Shown: positions 36,413 to 49,833, numbered from the stretch's first letter. The stretch: DNA of 64,000 nucleotides from Datura wrightii (GCA_035772735.1 JASDFA010000016.1:154144501-154208500), one strand, 5' to 3'. Notes: generated from the sequence alone by a model not told the origin. Made by a program: numbers and translations.

Positions 36413-37632
36413 TCAATCAAAGTATTCAATTTCTTCATCAGGTGCCAGCGTGTCATCTCCCATATCAGAATCGCCCCCGCCGTCCTCGTCTGACTCAACA
36501 TCTGAGTCCTCCCGGCGTGTCTCCTCATTGGTAGGGACATCATCATCCACGGACTCCACAAATGCGAGCCCCACTCTGCATAAAGCTCGGGCATTCTCGT
36601 TGAATGGGTAATCCAACTCGACCTACCACAACTCATCCTTCGTTGAGGGCTGTCTACCGACCCGTAGCAGCAACATCTGCATCCCGTACATGCGGGCCAT
36701 GTACTGATCATCCCGAGCATGTCGCTCGGCTAGTGTGAGCACCGGCCCATAAGTAGTGTCAGGTGCCTTGGTTTTGGTGACATCCAAGGCACGCCTATCA
36801 ATCTAAGGGATGTAATCTAGGGCCTCCTCCTCAATATCGTGGCCCCTTAGGAACGTGGTAAGCAGACCACCGAACCCATATCTATGCCCCTGATGCAGTA
36901 GAGCTCTCTTCATGGCGGAGATGATCACTGCCCCAACATTGATTTCTAGCCCCTTCATCAGTGCGTACACCAGACAAACTCTATCCCGGGTGACATCAGT
37001 CATGTGCACCCCCGGGATCAGGCACAAACAAACAATCTTCAACCAAATTCGGGCCTCCCTATTCATTTGAGAATAGGGAAATGTCTGATGGTAGCCCCTT
37101 TCCTTGTGCCTACCCCACCTGGCTGTCGATCGGGCTCCACATAAGGTGCGTCTGATGTCCGCATAGGGTGGAGTGATGTTTAGCTGACGGAGGACATGAG
37201 TGTCTGTGTCCTGCACCCCCAAATTGCATTCAAATGGTGGGGTTCAAAGGTGACAACCTGCCGTCTGATTTTTATGGTATGGCTGCATAAGGTCGGGTTC
37301 CAGTTGGCATAGAACTCCCGAATAAGATGGAGATTGCACTCTCTAGGTTCTTCAAAAATGAAGTTTAGCCCAGCAGTGTCAATTCTGTGTACAATCCGCA
37401 GGAATTCCTGTGCCAGTGGTTCCCGTGCTATCTGCTCCTCCGGGAAGTATTTGGTTTCTTTGTGTTTAGCATACCACTTCTTCCCCTCATTAGTCACCCA
37501 TCTGGTTCCGTACTGTCGGTGCTGCGCTCGAGGAATCGTTGGTGCTGCTGGTACTGTTGTCCCCAATCTTATTCTCTTTTTGCTGGCGCCCGATGTGGAT
37601 GCACCCTTGCCCTTGTCCTGTTGCCCTGACAT
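36413..37632 (-). pseudogene. Third ORF of element D
   Basis: ATG at 37632 (MSGQQDKGKGASTSG). It is the same protein family as 25284-26504: basic start, central domain (FIFEEPRECNLHLIREFYANW, INVGAVIISAMKRA), and acidic tail ending EIEYFD. One base is lost near 37200 (length 1,220 instead of 1,221), and stops lie near 36803 and 36623. No membrane segment is seen. Confidence 0.8.
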
Positions 37633-37637
37633 TGTTC

Positions 37638-38273
37638 CTGTACATTAAAACATACAGTTCCAATGTTATTCAAGCCATAGCCAGCTACGACTAAAGTTGG
37701 GCTTAAGTTGATCACGCCACACTTAGTATTTAACCGCAGTCAACACAATTCGACAAGACATTCACGTTTCTGCAATTCTTCACATTCAACATGCTTAGTG
37801 CATTCATATAAGTCGATGGAACAATTACTTTGTACTACTCAGACTTCGTACAATGAATAAAAATTTCTCCATTGATTCAATTATATCATCATTAGCATGT
37901 TGCAATTTTAGCACAACTACCTATGTGAATTCTCCATTTACATTCTCCCGAAAATTCATCTTCTATCATAGCTTAATCAACTTCAATCACAATACATTTC
38001 ACTTCAAACAACAAGCACAACCCAATTTATCAACATTTTCAAGCATTTTGTCTTCTTTCTATTCAATCCTCAACCCTAGCTATCAATATCACAAGAATTT
38101 CAACAAAAACATGCAATCATTGAGTTAATCTACTCACAACAATACTGTGAACATCATTCAATCATAACTCAATTGATTTTAAGCTTATTTCTCACTTAGG
38201 GCAAGGTTTCATCACAAAACATGTTCAAGAATTGAAAGTTTGAGCAATAATAAGGAAAAATTCAAGAACATAC
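37638..38273 (-). other. Predicted 5'-leader intron of the third ORF (element D), 636 nt
   Basis: On the minus strand: donor AAAG|GTATGTTCTT, acceptor TTAATGTACAG|GAACAATG. Same borders and place as in element C. Confidence 0.6.
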
Positions 38274-38460
38274 CTTTACTTTGATGAAATTGAAGAAAAC
38301 TCGAAGGAATTTGATCACTAAGTCCGTGTCACATTGGGGGAGAAGGGAATTTTGGGTGTGGGTCGCGGAGGAAATGAGAGAATAGGGAAAAAATAAAGGA
38401 AATTGGGGTTAAAAGGGGGTTTTTTCGCACGGGTTATCCGGTGACCCGACGCAAAATACA

Positions 38461-38626
38461 CCTCAACGTGTCAGGGAGGGCAACACGGAGCACTTCCTCC
38501 GTGACACAGATCCATCACGTAGGTATTCTGAAATTTTAAAAAAATTCCGGAATACCTTCAACGTGTCACGGAGGGTAACGCGGAGGCCCTCCTCCGTGAC
38601 ACGGAGCCATCGCGTAGGCTCACTGG
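38461..38626 (-). repeat. GC-rich inverted-repeat pair upstream of the third ORF (element D)
   Basis: Two modules: 38465-38520, and 38571-38620 with CGTGTCACGGAGG / CCTCCGTGACACG around GTAACGCGGAGG. Same position as in C and F, about 190-300 bases before the intron donor. Confidence 0.75.
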
Positions 38627-38829
38627 AATGTACCAATTTTTATTTTCTTACCTTGATTTTTTCCCTTTACGTTTTCTTTTGTATTTTTGCCCTCCGTTCC
38701 ACCTGAAAACCATTCAACCACAAGAAATTTGTTAGAAATCATAGGTTCCCTCTCAACAAATTTTCTTTTTCTTTTTCTTTGTTTTTCTTTTCTTTTTCAA
38801 ATAATCGTACTCTTCTATTACAACACATT

Positions 38830-38847
38830 CACGGGTTGCCTCCCGTG
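38830..38847 (-). other. Conserved post-pol hairpin motif of element D
   Basis: CACGGGTTGCCTCCCGTG on the plus strand has a six-base-pair stem around a six-base loop. It sits about 40 bases after the pol stop. Confidence 0.6.
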
Positions 38848-38887
38848 CAGAGCCTGATTTACCATCACGGCTCGACGCTATTCATTC

Positions 38888-41800
38888 TCAATCATCCTCT
38901 AGAGTGATGGACATCTTCTCTCGAATAACGTCCTCACCCCAATAATGCTTACATCTTTGCCTGTTCATTAAAAATGTGGCACTTCTATCTTCTTGCCACA
39001 ACTCCACTACCCCGTGTAGGGTTATTCTCACCACTTCAAACGGCCCTGACCACTTGGACCGCAACTTTCCTGGAAAAAGCTTCAACCTTGAGTTAAACAA
39101 CAACACTTTCTGCCCCGGCTCAAAGATCCGATGCACCATTTGCCTATCGTGCAGCCTTTTAGTTTTCTCCTTGTAGCATTTGGCACTTTCATAGGCATTC
39201 CATCGAAACTCATCTAGTTTGCTGAGTTGCATCAACCACTTCTTCCCTGCTAGCTCCGAATCCATGTTCAACTTTCTCACGGCCCAAAAAGCTCGATGTT
39301 CCAACTCCACAGGTAGATGACATGCCTTTCCATAAACCAATATGTATGGAGAAGTCCCAATAGGTGTCTTGTATGCAGTTCTGTAAGCCCACAACGCATC
39401 ATCAAGTTTGTTGACCAATCAATTCGTTGTGCATTCACTGTCTTCTGTAGAATCTGCTTTATCTCTCTGTTTGACACCTCCACTTGCCCACTAGTTTGGG
39501 GATGATATGCTGTTGCTACCTTGTGCCGCACCCCATACTTAGCTAGCAAGTTCTTGAAACTTGCATTCACAAAATGAGCCCCTCCGTCACTGATAATAGC
39601 TCGAGGCGTGCTGAACCTGGTGAAAATTTGCTTTTTCACAAATTTCGTCACCACCTTGCTGTCATTCCTGGGACAAGCTACTGCCTCGACCCACTTAGAC
39701 ACATAGTCAACCGCTACCAAGATGTAACGATTACCAAATGATGGTGGAAACGGGCCCATGAAGTCTATTCCCCATACATAAAAAATCTCAACCTCTAATA
39801 TCTGCTGCAGTGGCATCTCCTGTCTTATACCAATTGTGCCTATTCTTTGACATCTATCACATATTTTTACGGATGTTATAGAATCTCTGAACAGTGTAGG
39901 CCAAAAGAAACCTGACTGAAGCACCTTGTGAGCAGTCCGCTCCCCTCCGTGGTGCCCTCCATACAACGATGAGTGACAACTCCTCAATACTTCTGCAATA
40001 TTGCTCTCTGGGATGCATCATCTGATCACTTGATCCGGTCCCTGCTTAAACAGATACGACTCATCCCATATGTAATACCTGTAATCATGTCTCAACTTCT
40101 TTCTCTGCTGAGCCGTAGCCTCCGGTGGGTAGACTCCACTTACCAGCAAGTTCACAATATCTGCATACCAAGGGATTTCAGCTTCCCATATTGCCAAGAG
40201 CTGCTCATCTGGGAACTCTTCTTTGATGCTGTCACCTTCCTTTACATGCAACCGGCTTTCCAATCGAGATAGGTGATCTGCCACTTGATTCTCGCTCCCC
40301 TTTTTGTCTCGAATCTCTAGGACAAACCCTTGCAGCAACAATATCCATCTGATTAGTCTGGGCTTTCCATCCTTCTTGTTAAACAAATACCGAATTGCTG
40401 CATGATTAGTATACACCACTACTTTCGAACCCACTAGGTAGGATCTGAATTTATCAAATGCGAACACCAATGCTAGCATCACCTTTTCCGTGATTGTATA
40501 ATTGACTTGGGCTGCGTTAAGTTTTTTGCTTGCATAATAAATGGAATGAAAAATTTTATTCCTCCGCTGCCCCAATACAACTCGTACAGCCACGTCACTC
40601 GCATCACACATTAATTCAAAAGGCTTCTCCCAATACAGAAAGATGAGAATAGGTTCTTCTACCAACTTCTGCTTTATCTCCTTGAATGCTTTTACACAAT
40701 CCTTGTCAAACTCGAACTTCACCTCTTTTTCTAGCAACCAGCATATCGGTCTAGAAATTTTTGAGAAGTTCTTGATGAACCGTCTATAGAACCCTGCATG
40801 TCCGAGAAAACTGCGAACACCCTTCACTGACACTGGTGGTGGTAGCTTTTCGATCACTTCAATCTTTGCACGATCGACTTCCAACCCTTTGCATGACACC
40901 TTATGGCCAAGGACGATACCCTCCTTGACTAAAAAATGACATTTCTCCCAGTTGAGCACAAGATTAGAGTCTTCACATCGATCTAGCACTCTGTCAAGAT
41001 TCTGCAAACATGTAGCAAATGAATTACCAAAAACAAAAAAGTCATCCATAAATACCTTGACAAAATCTTCCACCATATCATGAAAGATCGCCGTCATGCA
41101 TCTCTAGAATGTGGCTGGTGCATTGCATAGACCAAATGGCATTCTCCTGAAAGCATATGTCCCATAAGGACATGTAAAAGTGGTCTTCTCCTGATCCTCC
41201 GGAGCTATGGCTATTTGATTATAGCCGGAATATCCATCAAGAAAACAATAATACTCTTGACCTACCAACCTGTCCAAAATCTGATCAATAAATGGAATAG
41301 GATAATGATCTTTCCTCGTGGCCTCATTTAACTTCCTGTAATCCATGCAAATTCGCCAGCCTGTGACTGTGCGGGTGGGAATGAGCTCATTCTTTTCATT
41401 GGCGACCAAATTCATCCCTCCTATATTTGGAACACACTGAACTGGTCTAACCCATTCACTATCTGAAATGGGATATACCACACCTATATCAAGCCACTTG
41501 ATCAGTTCCTTCCTAACTACATCCTTCATCATCGGATTCAACCTCCGCTGATGTTGCACATTTGGCTTGGATCCTTCTTCCATAAAAATCCTGTGTGTGT
41601 AAAAAGCTGGACTAATTCCTCTGATGTCCAACATCTTCCAACCCATTGCTTTCTTCCGCCTCTTGAGGACCACCAATGAGTCTTTTACTTGTGCCTCTAT
41701 CAGTTCTGCGGAAATGATGACTGGAAAGGTGTCATCTTTCCCCCAAAATACATACTTCAGATGTGGAGGCAATGTCTTCAACTCCAATTTCGGTGCCTCC

Positions 41801-42620
41801 TCAATTGATGGTTTTGGCAATGGTTCCAAGGACCTAATCAATGGCTCAAAGTCTTGCTTCCTGGGAAACCATTTTGGCTCGTTCAGCATCTGCACCATCT
41901 CATGCATAGCACTATCTCCAAAATGATTGGAGCCCATCAAGGCTCTCTCCAATGGGTCCTGTCAGTCAACAATCTGAAGAATTGATTCCTGATTTAGCAC
42001 ATTGATTGCTGATAGCTCCTCATAAATGGACGGTAGCTTCATGGACTTGTACACTTCAAAAACCTCTACTTTGTCATGTGCTCGCATGGTTAGCTTCCCA
42101 ACAGCCACATCAATCAAAGCTCGCTCGGTTGCCAAGAAAGGACGTCCCAAAATAAATGGGACTTCCGCATCCGGCTCGAAATCCAAGATAATAAAATCCA
42201 CCGGGAAAATGAGGGAGCCCACTTGCACTAGCACATCCTCCACAATACCATCTAGTCTGGCCAAAGAACGGTCAGCTAGCTGCAAGATCACAGTAGTTGG
42301 TCTAGGGCTGCCCAGTCCCAACTTCTTGAACACCGATGTCGGCATCAAGTTTATGCTTGCTCCCAAATCACATAATCCGCGAGCTCGAATACATTGCCCA
42401 ATTGTAATCTGAATGGTAAAGCTCCCAGCATCCTTGAGCTTTGTCGGCAATCTATTCTGTATTCGGGAGGTGCACTCCTCAGTAAGCGCCACCGTAGCAT
42501 ACTCCATCAATCTGCTTTTGTTTGCTACGATGTCCTTGATGTACTTGGCATATTTCGGCACTCCCTGCAAAACATCAACTAGAGGTAAATTATTATGTAC
42601 CTGTTTTAGCACTTCCATGA
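38888..42620 (-). pseudogene. pol: pol of element D: PR, RT, RNase H, INT
   Basis: Minus strand. PR: LCDLGASINLMP near 42370-42335 and FILGRPFLA near 42165-42140. RT: WRICMDYRKLNEATRK near 41365-41320; FMDD near 41050. RNase H: LMCDASDVAVRVVLG near 40610-40570; YTNHAAIRYL near 40415-40390. INT: HHCC region 39978-39840, WGIDFMGPFPP near 39770, ISDGGAHFVNASFKN near 39590, and C-terminal part 39418-38888 ending ITLEDD. Stops lie near 41957, 41101-41103 (TAG) and 40016; a frame change lies near 39400. Otherwise the frame is that of gag. Confidence 0.92.
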
Positions 42621-44262
42621 ATTTCTTAAAGCAAGCTTCTTCCTTGTGCTTCTTTAATCTCTGTGGGGAACAGGGGTGCTGGTCTTTCTATCTCAGCTGC
42701 CTTTTCCTTCCCCCTCACATTATCATGTTCCCCATCTTTTTCCACTGCTCCAGATTGCTGAGGTGGTCTTTCTGGTTCCACCTCCTTAAGTTGAATGCCG
42801 CTCCTTGTTGTAACTGCATTGACCTACTTGGGATTTGGGTCAGTATCACTTGGTAGTCCTCCCCTGGGCCTGGTGTTTTGAACTCCAGTTAATTGTCCAA
42901 ACTGATACTCCAACGCCTTTGTAGCTAACTGTTGATTGTTCATGTCAGCCGCTAATTTCACATAATCAACCTGTATCTGCGCTTGGTTAGCTATTATCGT
43001 CTTGAACATATCCTCAATGTTATTGGGTGGTGAAGGAGGTGCATTGTTTCCTCTGTATTGAGACTGAAAATTTTGATACCCCCTTGATTTCTCTGCACGC
43101 CCTGATTCGAACTCTGTCCTTGATGGCCATTACTCCCCCAAGAGAAATTCGGATGATTCCTCTAATTTGAGTTGTAATTGTTGCCATACTGTTGATTATT
43201 GTTCCTCTAGACGTTCCCAACAAAATTTACAAAGTCTGGATTGGCACCACAACACTCATCTGAGTGTTCACTACTCCCACATACTTCACACCATACCTGA
43301 TGAACTACATTGACTGGGGCTTGTGCTTGACTCAAGCTCATACTGCTGAAGTGGGTGTTGAGTTGATTTTGCAACGCAGCTATCTGCGCAGCAATAGCTG
43401 TAAAACCATCCACCTCAAAAACTCCTGCAGCTTTCCTTGTTCCTCCTCGAGTTGAATCCACATTCCATTCTGGATTTTCCTGTAAAATATGGTTTAACAA
43501 AGTGTAAAGCTCCTCATAAGTCTTCTCTAATGCCTGCCCACCAGCTGCTGAGTCTAACAGAATCTTAGTATGTGGTTCTAACCTCTCAATGAATGTATGC
43601 ACCAACACATCATTAGACAGGTGATGATGAGGACAATCCCTTAACATCAACTTGAACCTCTCCCAAGCTTGATACAAATTCTCACCCTCTCTCTGTTTGA
43701 AACTTAGAATCTGACTTCTAAGTCTGGCTGTCTTCTCAGATGGAAAGAATCGTATCAAAAACTTCCTTGAAAGATCATCCCAAGTGGTGATAGAATTAGG
43801 TGGTTCAGCTTTTAACCACCTCTTTGCTTCCCCAAAAAGTGAGAACGGGAATAATGTAAGCCTCACATAGTTAGATGATACTCCAGCGGGGATGTAAGTG
43901 TCAATTATCTCCAAAAAGTTTTGAAGATGTTGTTGTGGATCTTCATGAGGGAGACCTGTAAATTGCCAGCTGGTGTGAAACAACTACACCATATTCTGCT
44001 TAAGCTCGAACCTCCCTCCTGGCTCTGGTCTGCGAATACTGGATGTAACATTATTTGCATGTGGGATTTCCACTTCGCGGACCGGTCTTGCCGCCATCTC
44101 TTCGGGCACTAAAACTGCCCTTACTAGTGGTGGATTCTGTTGCTGCTCCAGAATTGCCTGTCTTAGCAACTGCAGCTTCTTCTCTAGAGCTTCCCTTCGT
44201 TGGCGATGAAATTGTCTCTCTGGCTCTATAAATGAATCCACCAACTCCTTATCTCTTGCCAT
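42621..44262 (-). pseudogene. gag: gag of element D
   Basis: The only Athila copy here with ATG at the gag start (MARDKELVDSFIEPER at 44262). One TAG at about 43981-43983 interrupts residues 93/94. The frame then stays open through capsid and the knuckle (CEVCGSSEHSDEC) to TAG at 43207-43209. Beyond that a tryptophan codon near 43164 has become a stop, and the frame is lost locally between about 43200 and 42620. Confidence 0.9.
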
Positions 44263-44368
44263 CGTTCGGAAAATTCAGTACCTGCAAGAGAAAGGCTAAG
44301 ATCAAGTTGTCAGCACTTATATTGAATTTGTAAACTAACACTAAGAAAATAAATCTACCAATTGCCAG

Positions 44369-44382
44369 TCCCCGACAATGGC
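44369..44382 (-). promoter_or_regulatory. Broken primer binding site of element D
   Basis: The minus strand reads GCCATTGTCGGGGA, the 3' part of the tRNA-Asp type site with two changes. The first bases and the LTR border are replaced by foreign flank sequence. Confidence 0.75.
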
Positions 44383-44540
44383 ATTAGTCTAGATCTTACC
44401 CCATTCTCTGCGGGTTCTACCCCAACCTCTTAGTTAGGTTCTTTATTGACAATGACTGCTTCATTCTTTGTTAGGAAGTGTGAGTTTGAGCTTATCAAGT
44501 CCCAACACAATCCTCAGATGATTTCCATGTTGTTGCTTAG
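44380..44540. repeat. 161-bp duplicate of the outside flank 33056-33216, inside element D
   Basis: Same sequence and length as 33056-33216 with about seven mismatches. It includes the last 118 bases of the E LTR, the 43 bases of H RT and the CTTAG. It lies between the broken primer site and the right LTR of D, where no flank should be. The switch point shares only GGC with both sides. Confidence 0.9.
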
Positions 44541-45346
44541 TGTTCGACGCAAAACTACACGCAAGTGCACGTGGTCGTACAAGTAGTAAAGTAGCTTTAT
44601 TTCAAGCCAAGTATCGATCCCACAGGGACTGAACTACGGTAGTAATTAACCTAAGCATTAGTGAACGATATCTCTATGAATGTAGACAACCAAACAAATA
44701 ATGTTTTATGAGTTAAGATTACTAAATAATAAGAACCTAAGTAGAGATTATAATTTAATGTCTGAACAATAGCAATGAACAAGCTGAGGTTAAGGCAAGC
44801 ATGCAGGGATGTAATTTCTTAATTCAAATCAGCTAATCTTCTCTTCGATTGCTAGTCAGGAATTAATCGCCTATGGATTGGATCTTTTGACTCCTACCCA
44901 ATTAAAGAATCATGAGACCTTATTCTACATTTCTGTGATATAAGAAACTCATGCTCTAGCCATACATAACCGATTCCATAAATAACTAATAAGACTTTCA
45001 GATATATTTCTATTCTGAACATAAATCCATTCTCAGTTTTCTCAACTAAGAAAAGATCATACCCTACCAATTCACATCTGTCTAATTACTTTCCTTTTCA
45101 GAATCAAAATTGGATTTCTAAGATATACATTAACATTGGCCAAACATTAATGCAGTATAAACAAGAAATGATAGAACAACCATTGAAGAAAAGATGAAAA
45201 CTGAAATGATTAATGATTACATTCCACTACAATTATCCTTAACCTTGGCCAGAGGTGAATTAGCCACTCATTTGTGGATTAAACATCTTCAAATAAGCAG
45301 AATTCATACAAGCAATTAAAATTAAAGAGAAAAAAGAAGAGAATAA
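44541..45346 (-). repeat. Right (5') LTR of element D, first part
   Basis: Matches 33217-34020. It is cut at 45346 by element F and continues at 55135. The two parts together give 1,409 bp, against 1,408 bp for the other LTR. Confidence 0.92.
45342..45346. other. Target-site duplication of element F, left (AATAA)
   Basis: AATAA occurs before TGTTCGG at 45347 and again at 55130-55134. The uninterrupted LTR at 33217-34624 has it once in the same context. Confidence 0.92.
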
Positions 45347-46767
45347 TGTTCGGCTGGTGTTATATGGGTATATAACTCACACGCAAGTGCACGTGGTCGA
45401 AAAAGTAGTAAAGTGGCTTAAGTAAGCCAAGTATCGATCCCACAGGGACTGGGATGAAGTTCAATCTGCTCAAGTGTACTATATTTCGATTCTAAAAATG
45501 CAGACAACAGTGTAACCAAAAGTTTGATATTTTGTTTTATAATTTTTATGCTAAATCTAAAATAACTATCTAATGTGAGTCTGAACTATGAATGAGAGCA
45601 TGCTGAGGTTAAACGAACATGTAATGAAATTAATTTTCGATATAATTTGGTTAGTCTTTTCCTCCGGTTGCTAGCCAAGAACTATTGCCAAGAGATTAAA
45701 ACTCTCGTATTTAACCTCACTTAAGAATCATGAACCATCCACCTATATTTCTGTGATTAAATGCAATTCATGTTCTAGCCATACAAACCCGGTTCCTAAA
45801 TTGACTAATACGACTTTCAGGTAAATTTCTATCCTGAAGGTAAATCAATTCCCAATTTTCCCAAACCAAGAAAAGATCATATCCTATTAATTCACAACTT
45901 TCCAATTTCTTGCTCTCTCGAGTGAAACCGGACTTTTTAGATGTACATTAACGTAGGCCACACATTAATGTAGTAAGAACAAGAATTAATAGAACAACCA
46001 TGGAAGAAAAGATGAAAAACCAAAGAATCAATGATCACATTTCACTACAATTGTTCATAACCTCAATAAGAAGGTGATTTAACCACTCATTTGTGGATTA
46101 AACATCGTTAAATGAGTGTAAACATACAAGCAATTGAATACAAGGAGAAGGAAAGAGAGAAAAACCCTGATAATTTCGTCCCCTCAACTACCTGTAACCC
46201 ACGTTCTTGCTACAAAAAGTAAGAATCTTGAAAAATGAACCTAAGTGTTCTATTTATACTGGTGGGAATTTTTCCCGGAATAACAAGCAATGTGTCATGG
46301 AGTGCATCGCGGAGAACTGCCTCCGTGACACGCTACGGACGTGGACCTTCACTGGAACTGGGGGTGCAGGAAATAAAGCCCAACGTGGCACGACGTGCAA
46401 CGCGGAGCCAAGCCACCGTGCCACGGACCCATTGCGTACCCTCTCTGGAATTTGGGCGAAATTTCCCTATTCAGGCAGAAGGCCTCCGCGATGGCAACGT
46501 GACACGGCTCCATCGCGGAGCCCCTTTATTTCATGCTGTCCAATGTCTTATCCCTTGCTCGCATCCAAGTCCAACCCCGATATCCTCCAACATGCATTTT
46601 AGCTTCCCGGAATTACATTTTACCTGCAAAACAATGCTAATCATGTTGGTTAGTATAAATTCACATTTTATTACCAATTACATGAGAATGTATACATATT
46701 GATAGATAAACAAGGCTAAAATGGTACTTTTGAGTATCACTTGGGCATATAAATTTGCCCAAGATCA
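45347..46767 (-). repeat. 3' LTR of element F
   Basis: 1,421 bp. On the minus strand it reads TGATCTTGGG to CGAACA. TATA box at 46251-46258 (minus), dyads at about 46290-46525. It is nearly identical to 53708-55129. Confidence 0.95.
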
Positions 46768-46790
46768 CTTACCCCACACTTAAATCCTTG
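46768..46790 (-). promoter_or_regulatory. Polypurine-type tract of element F
   Basis: The minus strand reads GGATTTAAGTGTGGGGTAAG before the LTR, conserved with C and D. Confidence 0.8.
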
Positions 46791-48607
46791 TTCGTCCTCA
46801 AACAAGAATCCTACACTTCATGCAATTTACATCCCAACCTCGCTACTTTGGTTCGACAATTTAGGCTACGGTCATACCGATTATTCAATACAACAAATCA
46901 TCAAGAAAACATGCATGGTCCTATCAATGCAATGACCTTCAATACATCAAGACCTCCTAGACTTAAGAATCGACTCTCGATATTGGCAAACTCATGCAAA
47001 TCAGCTGATCAAGATATCCGACACGAAAATTAATCTCTCATCAAGCATGTGCCCTCACAACACCAGAGAATCTTCCCCTTTTTGCTCATATGACTCACAA
47101 CATTTTAAACAGGGGCATGTAAACACAATTTCGCTCTCTCTCCCAAAAGAATTCACATGCATCATGTCATGACCCATAAGCTTGCCCTTAGTGTATTACT
47201 CCACTAATATAAAGAAGTGCGATGTAAGATCACGTAGGACTTTAACTGGTTGTAATGGAAGCTACGGAACTAGTAAATATTGGGTTAGCCAATAATAGCC
47301 ACTAGCATCCTTAAGCGCCTTTTCCACTCATCCCATCGACTCATGGACATTGTTTCTTCTTTCACCCTCCCATTCTTGATGTTTTTCTTTAGTTTGGCCC
47401 ATCTCATTAAGCACACTTGACACAACAACAAAGAGTATTCATGCACCTTCATTATAGTTTATTTATAACAAGTGCACCTTCAACCTTTTCTTTTCTTCTA
47501 TCACTCTGCTTTTCTTTTTCTTTCACCATTCTCACTCTTTTGACACTTTGGGAGAATTATTTTCTCTTCTTAAGCGCTTAAGAGTTTTGTATCGACTTTA
47601 CGGCTAATGAAAACAAGGGAATAAGCTCGGTTGACACTTTTTGACAAAAGAAAAAAATAATAGGCTAAAGGCTCAACGGGCTGACTAGGGTATACAATCA
47701 AGGTGGGTACGACAAGGAAAAATAGAAACTCTCGGTTAAAACAAAGAAATACCTACATCCTTTCCTACAATACACCTCCTTCATTTCGTTTTGTACACAC
47801 ACCAGGCAAGTTCTAGACACTTCACAATAGCATGGAATAACAACACCTCACTTCACACTTATTGCACATGCTCAATTCAAGATGTATTCACAGACTCTTC
47901 AATCAGCTAATTACAGGAATTCAAACATTAAGCCTCAATCAAACTGAATCGAACTCTATGGCCTAGGTATCTCAACATATTTACAAAGTTGCATGCTTTC
48001 ATTCGAATCACCTTTGCATTTTAAATATCATGTACAACATGCAACCAGAATTTCGCAACCATACAGTAACTACTGGTTTTGGGATGCAACCCACCAAAGA
48101 AAAAAAACTAAAAAATAATTGAAAAAAACTACTCCTAACGACTACATTTCCCTTAAGACGGTCGTCATCCATCCATCATAGGGAACGATCACTACTATGA
48201 CTTCGGTTCAATGGGACCATTCTCGATAAAAGAACCGAAAACAAATGCCGAGAAACCCAAGAAGTAAAAAAATGTTGAAAATATCGATCATTTCGAAGAA
48301 AAAATATGTACAAAATATTTTTAAAAAAATATCGATCATTTCGATAACAAAAATATGTACAAAATCAGCTAGCAACATTCAGCAACACATATCAATTTCA
48401 CATAAATTTACAATACAGAGCAACAACTTAACAATTCATAAATCACAGGGAACAACAAAATTTCACATGCACGACAACAGATTAGAGCATACATACATAA
48501 CAACACAACCTAGCACCTAACTACTCCCACCCCACACTTAGCTCGAACACTGTCCCCCGTGTTCACAAAAATTAAAATAGCACAAAATTGGGTGGTGGAA
48601 CTCCCGA
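46791..48607 (-). other. Non-coding spacer of element F
   Basis: Aligns with the C and D spacers. Near 48270-48365 a short stretch, AAAATATCGATCATTTCGA, is repeated in tandem (two copies about 65 bases apart). No credible ORF. Confidence 0.65.
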
Positions 48608-49828
48608 TCAATCAAAGTACTCCACTTCTTCGTCGGGTGCTGCTGCTTCATCTCCCATGTATGAATCACCCCCATCGTCTTCATCGGACTCCACATCGGA
48701 GTCCTCCTGACGTGTCTCCTCGTCTGTGGGGACGTCATCATCCGTCAGCTCTACAAATGCTGGTCCCACTCGGCATAGAGCCCTGGCATTCTCGCCGAAG
48801 GGGTAGTCTAGCTCGAGCTGCCATAGCTCCTCCTCTGTCGCTGGCCTCCCGCCTATCCTCAGCTGGAGCATTTGCATCCCATACATACGAGCCATATACT
48901 GATCATCACGAGCGTGTCACTCGCCAAGTGTAAGCACTGGCCCATGGGTGGTGTCGGGTGCCTTAGTTTTAGTAACATCTAAGGCCCGCCGCTCCATCTG
49001 CGGGATATAATCAAGGGCCTCTTCCTCGACATCTAGGCCCTTGAGGAAGGTGGTGAGTAGTCCACCAAAGCCATACCTGTGCCCCTAATGCAACCGGGCT
49101 CTCTTCATGGCGGAGATAATCACCGCCCCCACATTGATCTCCAGCCCTTTCATCAGGGCATACACCAGGCATACACGATCCCGGGTTACATCTGTCATAT
49201 GTACCCCTGGGTTTAGGCAGGAACATACAATCTTCAGCCATATTCTGGCTTCCCTGTTCATCTGTGAATAGGGCAAAGTCTGGTGGTAGCCCCTCTCTTT
49301 GTGTCTGCTCCATCTAGCTGTCGATCGGGTCCCACACAAGGTGCGTCTGATGTCCACATATGGTGGGGTAATGTTCAGCTATCGGAGTACGTGGGCGTCT
49401 GTGTCCCGCGCTCCTATGATGGCATTGAGGTGGTGGGGCTCCAAAGTGACTATTTGCCCTCTGATTTTGATGGTGTGACTTCTGATAGTCGGGTTCCAGT
49501 TGGCATAAAATTCCCAAACCAGGTGCAAGTTACATTCCTTGGGCTCTTCAAAGATGAAATTGAGCCCAGCTGCCTCGATTCGGTGGACCATCCTAGGGAA
49601 CTCCTGTGCCAATGGTTCCCGTGCTATATGCTCCTCGGAGAAATATTTGTTTTCTTTGTGCTTTGTGTACCACTTCTTCCCCTCATCCGTCACCCATCTT
49701 GTTCTGTATTGGCGGCGTTGGCCGCGTGGAACTGCTGGTGCTGCTGGGACTGCTGTGCCCAGTCTGATTCGCTTCCTTCCGGCACCAGATGTTGATGCGC
49801 CTTTCCCTTTTTCTTGCCTGCTCGCCAT
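48608..49828 (-). pseudogene. Third ORF of element F
   Basis: 1,221 nt in one frame from ATG at 49828 (MASRQEKGKGAS) to the stop at 48608, exactly the length found in element C. Three internal stops lie near 49380, 49088 and 48919, each explained by a C-to-T change. Central domain (FIFEEPKECNLHLVWEFYANWNP, INVGAVIISAMKRA) and acidic tail ending EEVEYFD are kept. The unchanged length argues that indels were selected against before the stops arose. Confidence 0.82.
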
Positions 49829-49833
49829 TTTAC

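Noticed and set aside
36340..36720. Minus-strand ORF overlapping the third ORF of D
   Set aside because: Shifted-frame shadow of the acidic tail of the third ORF.
46235..46702. 155-codon ORF in the F LTR, also at 54597-55064
   Set aside because: It runs through the GC-rich dyads and TATA region. It is present in both LTRs only because they are copies, and it has no similarity to a known LTR protein that I recognise.
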